Part shown: piece by piece, positions 27,920 to 35,452 of the stretch
Position numbering within the stretch: the stretch's first letter is position 1
How the letters are laid out: each line of letters opens with the position of its first letter
Assembly (NCBI RefSeq): GCF_042655385.1
Contig: NZ_JBHSMA010000015.1
Location: forward strand, 1-64,000
From: Larkinella bovis
GTDB lineage: Bacteria > Bacteroidota > Bacteroidia > Cytophagales > Spirosomataceae
Direction of reading: 5' to 3'
DNA: 64,000 bases
The notes under the pieces: model-generated
What the model was told of the DNA's origin: nothing
The model's database searches: none
The model's input: the letters and a program-made list of their open reading frames with translations, nothing else
Made by a program: the position numbers and the translations under genes

Positions 27920-28051
27920 GAGTTCAGAATTATGAGTTATGCGGTATGGATTTGAAGGTAGCTGGAATCGGTTAAAACCGGCTTTGCCGGGAAGGAGTCT
28001 GACCTATATTCTTTTTTTAATTCTTCACTCTTCACTCTTCACTCTTCACTC
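27899..28051. repeat. 7-bp-period inverted repeat element (GARTTNN family) at the tdk/porZ junction
   Basis: Six heptads GAGTTGA, GAATTAA, GAGTTAA, GAGTTCA, GAATTAT, GAGTTAT occupy 27899-27940. After 76 bp comes the opposite orientation: TTAATTC then TTCACTC four times (28017-28051). The spacer holds two small REP-like hairpins, CGGTTAAAACCG (27969-27980) and CCGGC-TTT-GCCGG (27978-27990). The element overlaps the 3' end of tdk and the 5' end of the porZ-like gene. Confidence 0.88.
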
Positions 28052-30197
28052 TTTAGCCCAGCCCGGCACCTGGCACCTGCACCCCAGTTATCGATCGGCG
28101 CAAACCGTCGCGGCTGTTCAGAACCGGATTTATTGCGCGTCGGAGAACGGTTTTTTCTCGTACGATCCGACGGCCAACGAAGCCACGCGCCTGAGTCGCG
28201 ACGATGGTTTTAGTGAAACCGGCGTCAGCCAACTGGCGTACCTCGCCGACCAGAAACGCCTGCTGATTGGCTACCGCAGCGGCACCCTTGATTTGCTGAC
28301 GGTATCCGACGCGGGCGAACCTGTTGATGTAAAGACGATTACCCTTATACGCGATGCGACGCAGATTACCGGCAGCAAGCGCATTCATCTCCTGACCCGT
28401 ACCGGCACCGATGCGTATCTGGCCTGCGACTTCGGCATTGTCGTGCTGGACGTGACGAAAACGGAGATTCGGGATACATACCGCAACATCGGCCCAAATG
28501 GCACGTCCGTGGCGGTGTATGCCACGGCCTTTGCCAATGATTCCATCTACGCGGCTACCTCGCGCGGGCTGCTGGCGGCCCGGTTTGCTCCCTCGGTCAA
28601 TCTGGCGTTTTTCGGCAGCTGGAAAACCGTGCCTCTGCCGCCGGGTGCGCCGGTGCGTTCGGTGGTTGGCGTTGGCAATCAGGTATATGTGGCCGTTCCG
28701 GGTCAGGGTGTGGCCCAGCGGCAGGGCGGACGCTGGGTGGTGATTCAATCCATTCCCGCCATTACCGGGTTACTGCCAACGGCTACGGAATGGGTGGCGA
28801 CGGCACCCGATCAGTTGCTGCGACCGTCAGGCGGTTTGCTGCAAAATGCGCTGGTCGGCGAACCGAAAGAAATCGTGGAAGCCGCCGGAAGTTTCTGGGT
28901 CGCCGATTCGCTGTCCGGTTTGCTGCGGATCACCGGAACCACCGTACAGGCCGTGAGTCCGGATGGTCCGGCTTCGGATGTTTTTCAGCAACTGGCTTCG
29001 GTGGGCCCCATGGCACAGATGCTGGCGTTGCCGGGCGGTTTTACCGACGAACTGAAACCGTTGCGCCGTCGGCGGGGTTTCGACCGGTTTCAACAGGGCC
29101 GATGGCAAAACGTTTTAACAACCTCCCTGCCGACGGACTTTAGCACGGCGGTATACAATCCGACCGATCAGCGAACCTATCTGGGCAGTTTTGGGGGCGG
29201 TTTATGGTCGTATTCGGGTGAAAATCCGCCGGAAGTCGTCAACCGGGCGCTGGCGAACATCAGCAGTCTGACCGTTGACCCGAACGGGGAACTCTGGCTG
29301 GCCACACCGAGCCTGAATGTTGGACAAACGACGGTTTCGGTCCGGCGAAAAACCGGGCAGTTTGACCCCTTCACACCCAGCCGGGGCGACGTTCAGCAGC
29401 TGCTCATCGCCGACAATGGGTTTGTCTGGATGCGGCTCAGTCCGGCCAACGGTGGAGGCATGCAGGTGTTCGATCCGGCTACGAACCGAACGCGGCTGTT
29501 GTACGACCAGTTGGGCGAGGGCGGTTTGCCGGATCGCAACGTGCGGGCCATGGTCCGGGACCGCGACGGCCTGATCTGGGTCGGAACCGACAATGGCGTG
29601 GCGGTTTTTGACAATCCGATGGCGGTTTTTACCGGAACCGTGACGGCCTACCGCCCGATTTTTGACCGAAACCGGCTTCTGAGTGGAGAGTCCGTCACGG
29701 CGCTGGCGGTGGATGGGGGCAACCGGAAATGGATCGGAACGGTGAACGGGCTGTACCTTTTCAATGAAGACGGTACGGTTTTGATCGACCATTTTACGAG
29801 CCAGAACAGCCCACTGCCGTCGTCGCAGATCCGTGCGCTGGCGATTGAGCCGACGAACGGCGAAGTCTTTATTGCAACCACCAGCGGTCTGGTTTCATAC
29901 GGCGGAACCGCCAGCGAACCGGTACCGGTTTTCGCCGGAATCACGATTTTCCCGAATCCGGTTCGGCCCGATTTCGGCGGACTGGTCAGTGTTCGGGGGT
30001 TGGTGGAAAATACCGTCGTCAAAATCATGGATGCGGGTGGACAGCTTGTTTACGAAACCCGTTCGCAGGGTGGGATGGCGACCTGGAATCTCCGTGACTA
30101 CCGGGGCCGTGCGGCCGAAACCGGGATTTACTTCGTCTTTGCGGTCACGGCGGACGGGAAGGAGGGGCTGGCCGGGAAATTGGCGGTCGTGCGGTAA
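27939..30197 (+). CDS. porZ: PorZ-like type IX secretion protein (beta-propellers plus T9SS sorting domain)
   Basis: 752 residues. After the signal peptide, GTWHLHPSYRSAQTVAAVQN, RIYCASENGFFSYD, RLSRDDGFSETGVSQLAY and LLIGYRSGTLDLL match the first propeller of PorZ, the surface protein that works with the type IX secretion sortase. A second propeller has regulator-type blades (NVRAMVRDRDGLIWVGTDNGVAVFD; AVDGGNRKWIGTVNGLYLF; LPSSQIRALAIEPTNGEVFIATTSGL). The C-terminus is a T9SS type A sorting domain (ITIFPNPVRPD to GIYFVFAVTADG). The start codon and the signal-peptide core (ILHSSLFTLHSLAQ) are encoded by a 7-bp-period repeat element, and NRLKPALPG comes from a REP-like hairpin within it. PorZ is my best match; other regulator-propeller proteins share the same blades. 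Confidence 0.75.
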   Translation: MRYGFEGSWNRLKPALPGRSLTYILFLILHSSLFTLHSLAQPGTWHLHPSYRSAQTVAAVQNRIYCASENGFFSYDPTANEATRLSRDDGFSETGVSQLAYLADQKRLLIGYRSGTLDLLTVSDAGEPVDVKTITLIRDATQITGSKRIHLLTRTGTDAYLACDFGIVVLDVTKTEIRDTYRNIGPNGTSVAVYATAFANDSIYAATSRGLLAARFAPSVNLAFFGSWKTVPLPPGAPVRSVVGVGNQVYVAVPGQGVAQRQGGRWVVIQSIPAITGLLPTATEWVATAPDQLLRPSGGLLQNALVGEPKEIVEAAGSFWVADSLSGLLRITGTTVQAVSPDGPASDVFQQLASVGPMAQMLALPGGFTDELKPLRRRRGFDRFQQGRWQNVLTTSLPTDFSTAVYNPTDQRTYLGSFGGGLWSYSGENPPEVVNRALANISSLTVDPNGELWLATPSLNVGQTTVSVRRKTGQFDPFTPSRGDVQQLLIADNGFVWMRLSPANGGGMQVFDPATNRTRLLYDQLGEGGLPDRNVRAMVRDRDGLIWVGTDNGVAVFDNPMAVFTGTVTAYRPIFDRNRLLSGESVTALAVDGGNRKWIGTVNGLYLFNEDGTVLIDHFTSQNSPLPSSQIRALAIEPTNGEVFIATTSGLVSYGGTASEPVPVFAGITIFPNPVRPDFGGLVSVRGLVENTVVKIMDAGGQLVYETRSQGGMATWNLRDYRGRAAETGIYFVFAVTADGKEGLAGKLAVVR

Positions 30198-30213
30198 TTC
30201 TGCGCCGATGGTT

Positions 30214-30221
30214 TATTTTTG
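30214..30221 (+). promoter_or_regulatory. TAnnTTTG box just before uridine kinase
   Basis: TATTTTTG matches the Bacteroidota -7 consensus and ends 4 bp before the ATG at 30226, the same arrangement as in front of the TraB-like gene. No -33 TTTG element was found. Low confidence. Confidence 0.25.
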
Positions 30222-30225
30222 TAGA

Positions 30226-30861
30226 ATGATCAACAAACCATTCATTGTCGGAATCACGGGCGGGAGTGCTTCCGGAAAGACCTCGTTTTTAAAAGGGCTG
30301 ATCGACGCCTTTTCGGAAGACGAAATTTGCCTGATTTCGCAGGATAATTATTACAAAACCATCGATCAGATTCCGCGCGACGAGATCGGCGTCCCCAATT
30401 TTGACTTGCCGGAAACGATTGATCATCACCAATTTGCGGAACACATCCGGCAATTGCACGAAGGGAAAATCGTTGAAACCGTGGAGTATACGTTCAACAA
30501 TCCGAACGCCGTTCCCCAGAAACTCGTCCTCCGTCCGACGCCCATCATCGTGGTGGAAGGTATTTTTGCCTTTCATTTTGAGGACGTGGCCGAGCAGCTG
30601 GACCTGAAGATTTTCATCAACGCCAGCAATAAAATCAAATTCCAACGGCGGATGACCCGCGATCAGCTCGAGCGTGCGCTGTCGCCCGAAATGATCAAGC
30701 ACCAGTGGGAATACCACGTTCGTCCAACCTACCGCGAATACATCAAACCGCACAAAGCCAAAGCCGATATTGTGATTCCCAACAACCACCATTACCAGAA
30801 AGGGCTGGACGTGGTGATTGGGTATTTGAAAGGGAAAGTCGCTAATTTGGCTCCGAACTAG
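30226..30861 (+). CDS. udk: Uridine kinase
   Basis: 211 residues from ATG 30226. Uridine kinase phosphorylates uridine and cytidine to UMP and CMP in pyrimidine salvage. The P-loop is GGSASGKTSF at residues 11-20. ISQDNYYKTIDQIP, NFDLPETIDH and YTFNNP are the nucleoside-binding and family signatures. IIVVEGIFAFHFEDVAEQLDLKIFI is the Walker B strand, and RRMTRDQLERAL is part of the lid. The length is typical of bacterial Udk. The real frame differs from a longer open frame that starts inside the porZ-like gene. It lies 28 bp after porZ-like and 44 bp before the hydrolase gene, so tdk, porZ-like, udk and the hydrolase may be one operon. Confidence 0.93.
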   Translation: MINKPFIVGITGGSASGKTSFLKGLIDAFSEDEICLISQDNYYKTIDQIPRDEIGVPNFDLPETIDHHQFAEHIRQLHEGKIVETVEYTFNNPNAVPQKLVLRPTPIIVVEGIFAFHFEDVAEQLDLKIFINASNKIKFQRRMTRDQLERALSPEMIKHQWEYHVRPTYREYIKPHKAKADIVIPNNHHYQKGLDVVIGYLKGKVANLAPN

Positions 30862-30905
30862 AAAAACCGTATGCCGTTTTGGCGATCCTTAACCTCCTGA
30901 CCCCT

Positions 30906-31832
30906 ATGACCTCTAAACTTACGCTGCTCGCAGCGACCCTGCTGACCACCACCGTTATGGCGCAAAAACCGGAAACCCTCGATCTCTGGCCCACGAATCA
31001 GATTCCCAATGCCGTGGCCAACGATGCCGTTCAGGAAAAAGCAGAACTGGGCAAAGATGGTATTCTCCGCATCAGCGACGTGAAAGTACCCACGCTGACG
31101 GCTTTTCTACCGCCCAAAAACAAAGCGACCGGAGCCGCCATCATGGTGATTCCGGGCGGGGGCTACAGCATTCTGGCCTACGGACACGAGGGCGAAGAAA
31201 TGGCGAAGTGGTTCAACGAACGCGGTATTGCGGCTTTTGTGCTGAAACACCGCCTGCCCGACGACCGCACGCAGACCAACAAACACGAAGTGCCGCTGGC
31301 CGATGCCATGCAGGGCATGAAGCTCATTCGCCAGCATGCCGCCAAATGGGGCATCAACGCCGACCGGCTGGGTGTGATCGGTTTTTCGGCGGGCGGGCAC
31401 CTGGCTTCGACCTTATCGACGCACTACCACCGGGGACCCGGCGCCAGCGAAGACGCCAAACCGAACTTCGCGATTCTGATGTATCCGGTGGTGACTTTTG
31501 GAACGAAAGCGCACGTGGGGTCGCGGGAGAAACTGTTGGGTAAGAATGCCAGCCCGGAACAGGTGGCGTATTACTCGAATGAATTGCAGGTGGACGAGAA
31601 AACCCCGCCGACCTTTCTGGTCCATGCAGAAGACGACAAGGGCGTGCCGGTGGAAAACAGCATCGATTACTACCTGGCGCTGAAGAAATTTAACGTTCCG
31701 GCCGAGATGCACCTCTATCCGACGGGCGGCCACGGCTACGCGCTCCGGGTCAAAGGCAAAGGCTCGATTGAAGGCTGGCCTGCCGCCTGCGACAACTGGC
31801 TGCGGTCGCTGGGATTGCTGGAGAAGAAATAA
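30906..31832 (+). CDS. Secreted alpha/beta hydrolase (acetyl-esterase-like)
   Basis: 308 residues from ATG 30906 with signal peptide MTSKLTLLAATLLTTTVMAQ. The alpha/beta hydrolase fold is shown by the oxyanion segment VIPGGGYSILAYGHEGEEMA, the nucleophile motif GFSAGG (G-x-S-x-G), the acid region FLVHAEDDKGVPVENS and the catalytic His in YPTGGHGYALR. Proteins with the PGGGY-xxx-GHEGE pattern are often annotated as acetyl xylan esterases or endo-xylanase-like hydrolases that remove acetyl groups from plant polysaccharides. The substrate here is not proven. The gene ends just before a 22 bp perfect hairpin built from a 10-bp-period repeat. Confidence 0.85.
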   Translation: MTSKLTLLAATLLTTTVMAQKPETLDLWPTNQIPNAVANDAVQEKAELGKDGILRISDVKVPTLTAFLPPKNKATGAAIMVIPGGGYSILAYGHEGEEMAKWFNERGIAAFVLKHRLPDDRTQTNKHEVPLADAMQGMKLIRQHAAKWGINADRLGVIGFSAGGHLASTLSTHYHRGPGASEDAKPNFAILMYPVVTFGTKAHVGSREKLLGKNASPEQVAYYSNELQVDEKTPPTFLVHAEDDKGVPVENSIDYYLALKKFNVPAEMHLYPTGGHGYALRVKGKGSIEGWPAACDNWLRSLGLLEKK

Positions 31833-31838
31833 AATGTT

Positions 31839-31904
31839 ATTACCCAGCGTTTATCAGAGGAAGCCCTGATAAGCTCTGATTCCCTCTGATAAACGCTGGG
31901 TAAT
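31839..31904. repeat. 10-bp-period inverted repeat element (CTCTGAT family)
   Basis: Arms 31839-31860 and 31883-31904 are perfect 22 bp reverse complements around a 22-base loop. The motif CTCTGAT (or CCCTGAT, CGCTGGG) recurs exactly every 10 bases at 31864, 31874, 31884 and 31894. The left arm carries its reverse complement at 31843 and 31853. It sits between converging genes and may end both transcripts, although no T tract is present. Confidence 0.85.
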
Positions 31905-31909
31905 TAACC

Positions 31910-33064
31910 TCACACCCGCAAAAAAACCTTCTTCTTATACAGAAAATACAGGAAGGCCCATTTCACGGCCAGCAGCGCCAAAACCGCCCCCACGGCCCGG
32001 ATGGGTTCGGAGAAGAAACTCAGGAGACCGCCGAAGAAGTATTTGGCCGTAAATTCAAAGTCGATAAAGTCCCCGGCGATATAGATCAGGATGGAGTTCA
32101 TTCCGATGACGGTGAAGAAAAACGCCCAGCCGCTGATTTTTTTTACATCGATGATCCAGTAAAACAAGGCCAGCATCAGGATGCTCCAGCCACCAGCCAC
32201 CAACACGAACGAACTGGTCCACAGGTTTTTGTTGATCGGGAAAATCCAGCCCCAGCTATACCCCAGAATCAGGCAGGAAACACCGCCCAGCACCAGCCAC
32301 AGCGTTTTCTGGTCGCGGTGGGCAGAAGGCCCCTCGCTGCGCAGCAACTGCCCGGAGAAGATGCCCAGCAGGGCGGTTCCAATGGCAGGAATGGTGGAGA
32401 ACAGGCCTTCCGGATCGTGTACTTTCAGGTACAGACGGCCCGGTAAAATGGAGCGGTCGATGTAACCCGCCAGACTGCAATCCAGGGTTAACAGCCCCGC
32501 TCCGCAACCCGGTACCGGGACGAGTTTCATCACGGCCCAATACCCCAGCAGTATCCCGGCAAACCAGCTATACTGCACCTTCGGATTCGGGAAATACAGA
32601 TAAATCAACTGCGCGAACATTCCGGCCAGACCAATCCTGGCCAGTACGCTCGGAAACCGCATTTCACTGATTGGGTGGACAAACAGACCGTTGTTGTAGA
32701 CGATCCCGATCAGGGTTAAAAGCAGGCCGCGCGTGATAATCTTCCGGGCCAACTCGCTTTTCAGTACGCCCCGCTCCAGCCGGCTGCCAACGGCAAACGG
32801 CGTCGAAACGCCCGCCATGAACAGGAAAAGCGGAAAGATGCAGTCGTAAGGCCGAAAACCGTCCCATTCGACGTGCGTAAACTGTTCGGCCATGAAAAAG
32901 GCCCAAGCCCAGCCGGTGGTTTTGGCCAGCACGTGGAAAATCTCTTCTCCCCCCGCAATCCAGAACATATCGAAACCCCGCAGGGCATCCAGTGACATCA
33001 GGCGCCGGACGGGGGCGGGTTGGGCAAGTGCAGGCTCAGTAGCGGCTGTAGAAGTTGATTGCAT
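31910..33064 (-). CDS. DUF5009/HGSNAT-like multi-spanning acyltransferase
   Basis: 384 residues from ATG 33064 (MQSTSTAATEP); the frame is open 23 codons further upstream. The opening RRLMSLDALRGFDMFWIAGGEE and the membrane segment PYDCIFPLFLFMAGVSTPFAV match the family related to heparan-alpha-glucosaminide N-acetyltransferase. That family moves acetyl groups across a membrane. About ten hydrophobic helices follow (IITRGLLLTLIGIVYN; VLARIGLAGMFAQLIYLYF; WLVLGGVSCLILGYSWGW; FFFTVIGMNSILIYIAGDF). The acceptor is unknown but a cell-envelope sugar is likely by analogy. The prohibitin-like gene lies 82 bp upstream on the same strand. Confidence 0.85.
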   Translation of the reverse strand: MQSTSTAATEPALAQPAPVRRLMSLDALRGFDMFWIAGGEEIFHVLAKTTGWAWAFFMAEQFTHVEWDGFRPYDCIFPLFLFMAGVSTPFAVGSRLERGVLKSELARKIITRGLLLTLIGIVYNNGLFVHPISEMRFPSVLARIGLAGMFAQLIYLYFPNPKVQYSWFAGILLGYWAVMKLVPVPGCGAGLLTLDCSLAGYIDRSILPGRLYLKVHDPEGLFSTIPAIGTALLGIFSGQLLRSEGPSAHRDQKTLWLVLGGVSCLILGYSWGWIFPINKNLWTSSFVLVAGGWSILMLALFYWIIDVKKISGWAFFFTVIGMNSILIYIAGDFIDFEFTAKYFFGGLLSFFSEPIRAVGAVLALLAVKWAFLYFLYKKKVFLRV

Positions 33065-33146
33065 ACCAAATAATAACAAGGAACCTTCTCTAATACTGCG
33101 TTGACCCAAGAATGGGCTATTGGCTGGCGGCAAGCGGGTTTAGAGG

Positions 33147-34052
33147 TTACTTATCATTGAGAATCAACGGCACACTGCCACGACCGCCCAGCACCACGAT
33201 TTTGGAATTCGGCGATGCCGCCAGTTCGCGCTGGGCCTTGATCTGTTCGTACTGCAACTGTTTGTCGGACAGGCCCGTGGCCAGAATTTTCTGGTAATCG
33301 GCAATGCCCTGCGCTTCCACGCGTTTCCGCTCGGCTTCCTGTCGTTCTTTTTGCAGGACAAACTGCATTTTCTGCGCTTCCTGCTCAGCGTTGATCTTCG
33401 ATTCAATGGTGGTTTTTACCGAAGCGGGCAGGTTGATGTTCCGAATCAGCAGTTGTTCGAGCAGAATGCCCCGATTGCGCAAATCCGACTCGATGGTTTT
33501 GTAGATCCGGTTTTGAAACTCATCCCGTTTGGTCGAATACAGCGATACCGCATCGTAATACACGGCATTGTCGCGGATGCGCGTCCGGGTGATGGGTCGA
33601 ACCACTTTGTTGGAATAATCGGCACCGATGCTGCGGTAAATCTTGGGTGATTCCGTCGGGATAACGCGGTACAAAACCGTCAGATCGATCACCACTTCCA
33701 GCCCGTCGGCGGTCAGTACCCGGATGGCGTCGTCGCCCTGCTGGCCGCTTTCGTCGTGCGCGCCCGACATCGTATAATTCTGGGTTTTGATGTCAAAGTC
33801 CGTGACCGTAACGAGCGGATTGACCCAGTTCAGCCCACTTTCCAGCACCCGATCCTGCACACTGCCGAACAGGCTCTGCACACCCACCGTTCCGGCGTCG
33901 ATCTGGCGGACGGAAGACGAAGCCAGCCCGATAAGAATGAGAATTACTCCGACCACTTTCAATGGGCGGGAAAACCGGGAAAAGGTTAACGAAGGCGTAT
34001 TAACGGCAAAACCGATGATGAGGGCCAGTAGGCCAAGAACGAAGAAGAACAT
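33147..34052 (-). CDS. Prohibitin family (SPFH/Band 7) membrane protein
   Basis: 301 residues. Two N-terminal hydrophobic segments (MFFFVLGLLALIIGFAV and VVGVILILIGLASSSV) anchor the protein. The SPFH domain follows: RQIDAGTVGVQSLFGSVQDRVLESGLNWVNP, then DGLEVVIDLTVLYRVIP and FQNRIYKTIESDLRNRGILLEQLLIRNINLP. The C-terminal coiled-coil is rich in Glu, Ala, Gln and Arg (KINAEQEAQKMQFVLQKERQEAERKRVEAQG). SPFH proteins form large ring-like membrane assemblies and in bacteria regulate membrane proteases such as FtsH and organise microdomains. No protease gene lies beside it. A possible frameshifted small membrane gene lies 75 bp upstream. Confidence 0.92.
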   Translation of the reverse strand: MFFFVLGLLALIIGFAVNTPSLTFSRFSRPLKVVGVILILIGLASSSVRQIDAGTVGVQSLFGSVQDRVLESGLNWVNPLVTVTDFDIKTQNYTMSGAHDESGQQGDDAIRVLTADGLEVVIDLTVLYRVIPTESPKIYRSIGADYSNKVVRPITRTRIRDNAVYYDAVSLYSTKRDEFQNRIYKTIESDLRNRGILLEQLLIRNINLPASVKTTIESKINAEQEAQKMQFVLQKERQEAERKRVEAQGIADYQKILATGLSDKQLQYEQIKAQRELAASPNSKIVVLGGRGSVPLILNDK

Positions 34053-34127
34053 TTTTGGTGGTGAGTTTAGGAAAGTGGTTTGGGAAACCGCCGGTCGGGT
34101 CGGCTTAGCCCAAGTAATTTATCAGAT

Positions 34128-34225
34128 TTACGCCGACTTATCAATTAAAACCAACCCTATTAGGCCGAATAAGACAAAGGCCACGGCGAAAGAAACAAAA
34201 ACCGCCTTATGGAGATGGGGCTCAT
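34128..34225 (-). pseudogene. Possible small single-span membrane protein with a one-base shift near its start
   Basis: Reading leftwards to TAA at 34130-34128, one frame gives PHLHKAVFVSFAVAFVLF followed by GLIGLVLIDKSA, a basic start and one hydrophobic helix. No start codon exists in that frame after the preceding stop. An ATG at 34225-34223 would fit if the C run just after it (34220-34217) had five rather than four C's, giving an MSPHLHKAV start and a 32-residue protein. This may be a sequencing error, a decayed gene or chance. It lies upstream of the prohibitin-like gene on the same strand. Confidence 0.3.
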
Positions 34226-34230
34226 AAACG

Positions 34231-34267
34231 GATAGCCCCTCAGCGGCCTAACCACCCAGGGGCTATC
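34231..34267. terminator. Hairpin after the NmrA-like gene
   Basis: GATAGCCCCT (34231-34240) and AGGGGCTATC (34258-34267) pair perfectly over 10 bp with a 17-base loop. It lies 27 bp after the stop of the NmrA-like gene in the sense of transcription. The following sequence is not T-rich, so terminator activity is uncertain. Confidence 0.5.
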
Positions 34268-34293
34268 ATCGGGAGCGGTGCATTTTCGGGTGG

Positions 34294-35244
34294 TTAATCC
34301 AGCGGAATACGCGCTGCGTTTTGCGCCACCCAGGTATCAAACGACTGTAATTCAGGGTTCAACTCCCGGGAAAACGGTACATCCCGCACACTGTTGCACA
34401 CTTCGTCGAAATCCCGGTAGAACTGGAACATATTGCCCATGTCATCGGCTCCCGGGAAGCCAAAGCCCCGGTATACCTCCGGCGTGACGTAGTTGTAGAT
34501 GACCTCCTGGCCCAGTGCTGCGGAGAGTTTCGAAGCCATTTCCTGACCCGTCAGCTGATCGCCCGCGATGCCGATGGTCTGCCCAATCAGTTCCGGGCCT
34601 CTTTTAAAGATGGCGTAAGCGCATTTACCGATATCTTCCGAAGCGACCCCGGCCATCTTCTTGTCTGCCATCGGTAAGGTCAGGTACAGCTTACCATCTG
34701 GCCCCTTTTTGGGCCCGGCCCCGAAATAGATAAAGTTTTCCCAATAAAAAGAAGCTCTCAGGAAGGTCGTGGGAACGCCCAGATCGGTAAAGAATTGGTC
34801 GGCTTCGCCTTTCGCATCAAAATGCGGTACTTTGTATTTTTCTTGCAGCGTTGGCATCCGGTCGTCGTCCAGCGGAATCCACTGGCGCGTATCTTCCAGC
34901 GTTGACCAGATCACATGCTTCAGCTCGGCCTGTTTAGCCGCCTGGGCCATACTGCGCGCTTCGTTGTACTCCCGCTCGGGCGAAAAATGGGCCCAGAAAA
35001 ATGTCACGAAGAAGGCGCCATAGGCTCCTTCCAGGGCTTGTTGCAGGCTTTGCTCATCATCAATATCAGCCGCAACCACTTCAGCGCCCAGTTGAGCCAG
35101 CTCTTTCGCTTTCTCTGAACTGACGTCCCGGGTCACGGCCCGAACCGCAAATTCACTGTTTTTATCCTGGAGGATGGCTCTGGCAACTCCGCCCCCCTGG
35201 GCCCCGGTAGCACCGAAAACGGCAATAATCTTTTTTTCTGACAT
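34294..35244 (-). CDS. NmrA-like NAD(P)-binding protein
   Basis: 316 residues. The N-terminal Rossmann motif is KKIIAVFGATGAQGGGVARA (G-x-x-G-x-x-G variant, residues 4-23), followed by VRAVTRDVSSEKAKELAQLGAEVVAADIDDEQSLQQAL, the hallmark of NmrA/HSCARG-like proteins. The segment HVIWSTLEDTRQWIPLDDDRMPTLQEKYKVPHFDAKGEAD matches the atypical SDR core, which lacks the classical YxxxK. Such proteins sense NADP(H) redox state or act as quinone or azo reductases; which applies here is unknown. It is probably transcribed alone: hairpins lie on both sides, at 34231 and 35281. Confidence 0.88.
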   Translation of the reverse strand: MSEKKIIAVFGATGAQGGGVARAILQDKNSEFAVRAVTRDVSSEKAKELAQLGAEVVAADIDDEQSLQQALEGAYGAFFVTFFWAHFSPEREYNEARSMAQAAKQAELKHVIWSTLEDTRQWIPLDDDRMPTLQEKYKVPHFDAKGEADQFFTDLGVPTTFLRASFYWENFIYFGAGPKKGPDGKLYLTLPMADKKMAGVASEDIGKCAYAIFKRGPELIGQTIGIAGDQLTGQEMASKLSAALGQEVIYNYVTPEVYRGFGFPGADDMGNMFQFYRDFDEVCNSVRDVPFSRELNPELQSFDTWVAQNAARIPLD

Positions 35245-35280
35245 GGGAATGTAGGCTCTTTATGGTTTAGAAACAGAAAA

Positions 35281-35297
35281 TCCCGTCCAGGACGGGA
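35281..35297. repeat. Short perfect hairpin upstream of the NmrA-like gene
   Basis: TCCCGTC-CAG-GACGGGA forms a 7 bp stem with a 3-base loop 37 bp before the start codon. A second inverted repeat, CGCGGAT (35398-35404) / ATCCGCG (35419-35425), lies between it and the nuoM stop. They may end nuoM transcription or be REP-type palindromes. Confidence 0.45.
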
Positions 35298-35452
35298 CAG
35301 AACCCTCAAGTTATGACAATAATTGGTTCTTTGTCAACTACTTCCCTGATTTTGCGTCATTAGCCAGGGAAGATAGGAACGCGGAGGCAACCGATCCCGC
35401 GGATCAAAACGGATTTCTATCCGCGCCGGTCTGTTCCATCGGGGGCCTGTTT

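Noticed and set aside
29833..30861. Long frame that starts inside the porZ-like gene and runs into uridine kinase
   Set aside because: Only the part from ATG 30226 is conserved. The upstream residues are out-of-frame porZ-like sequence.
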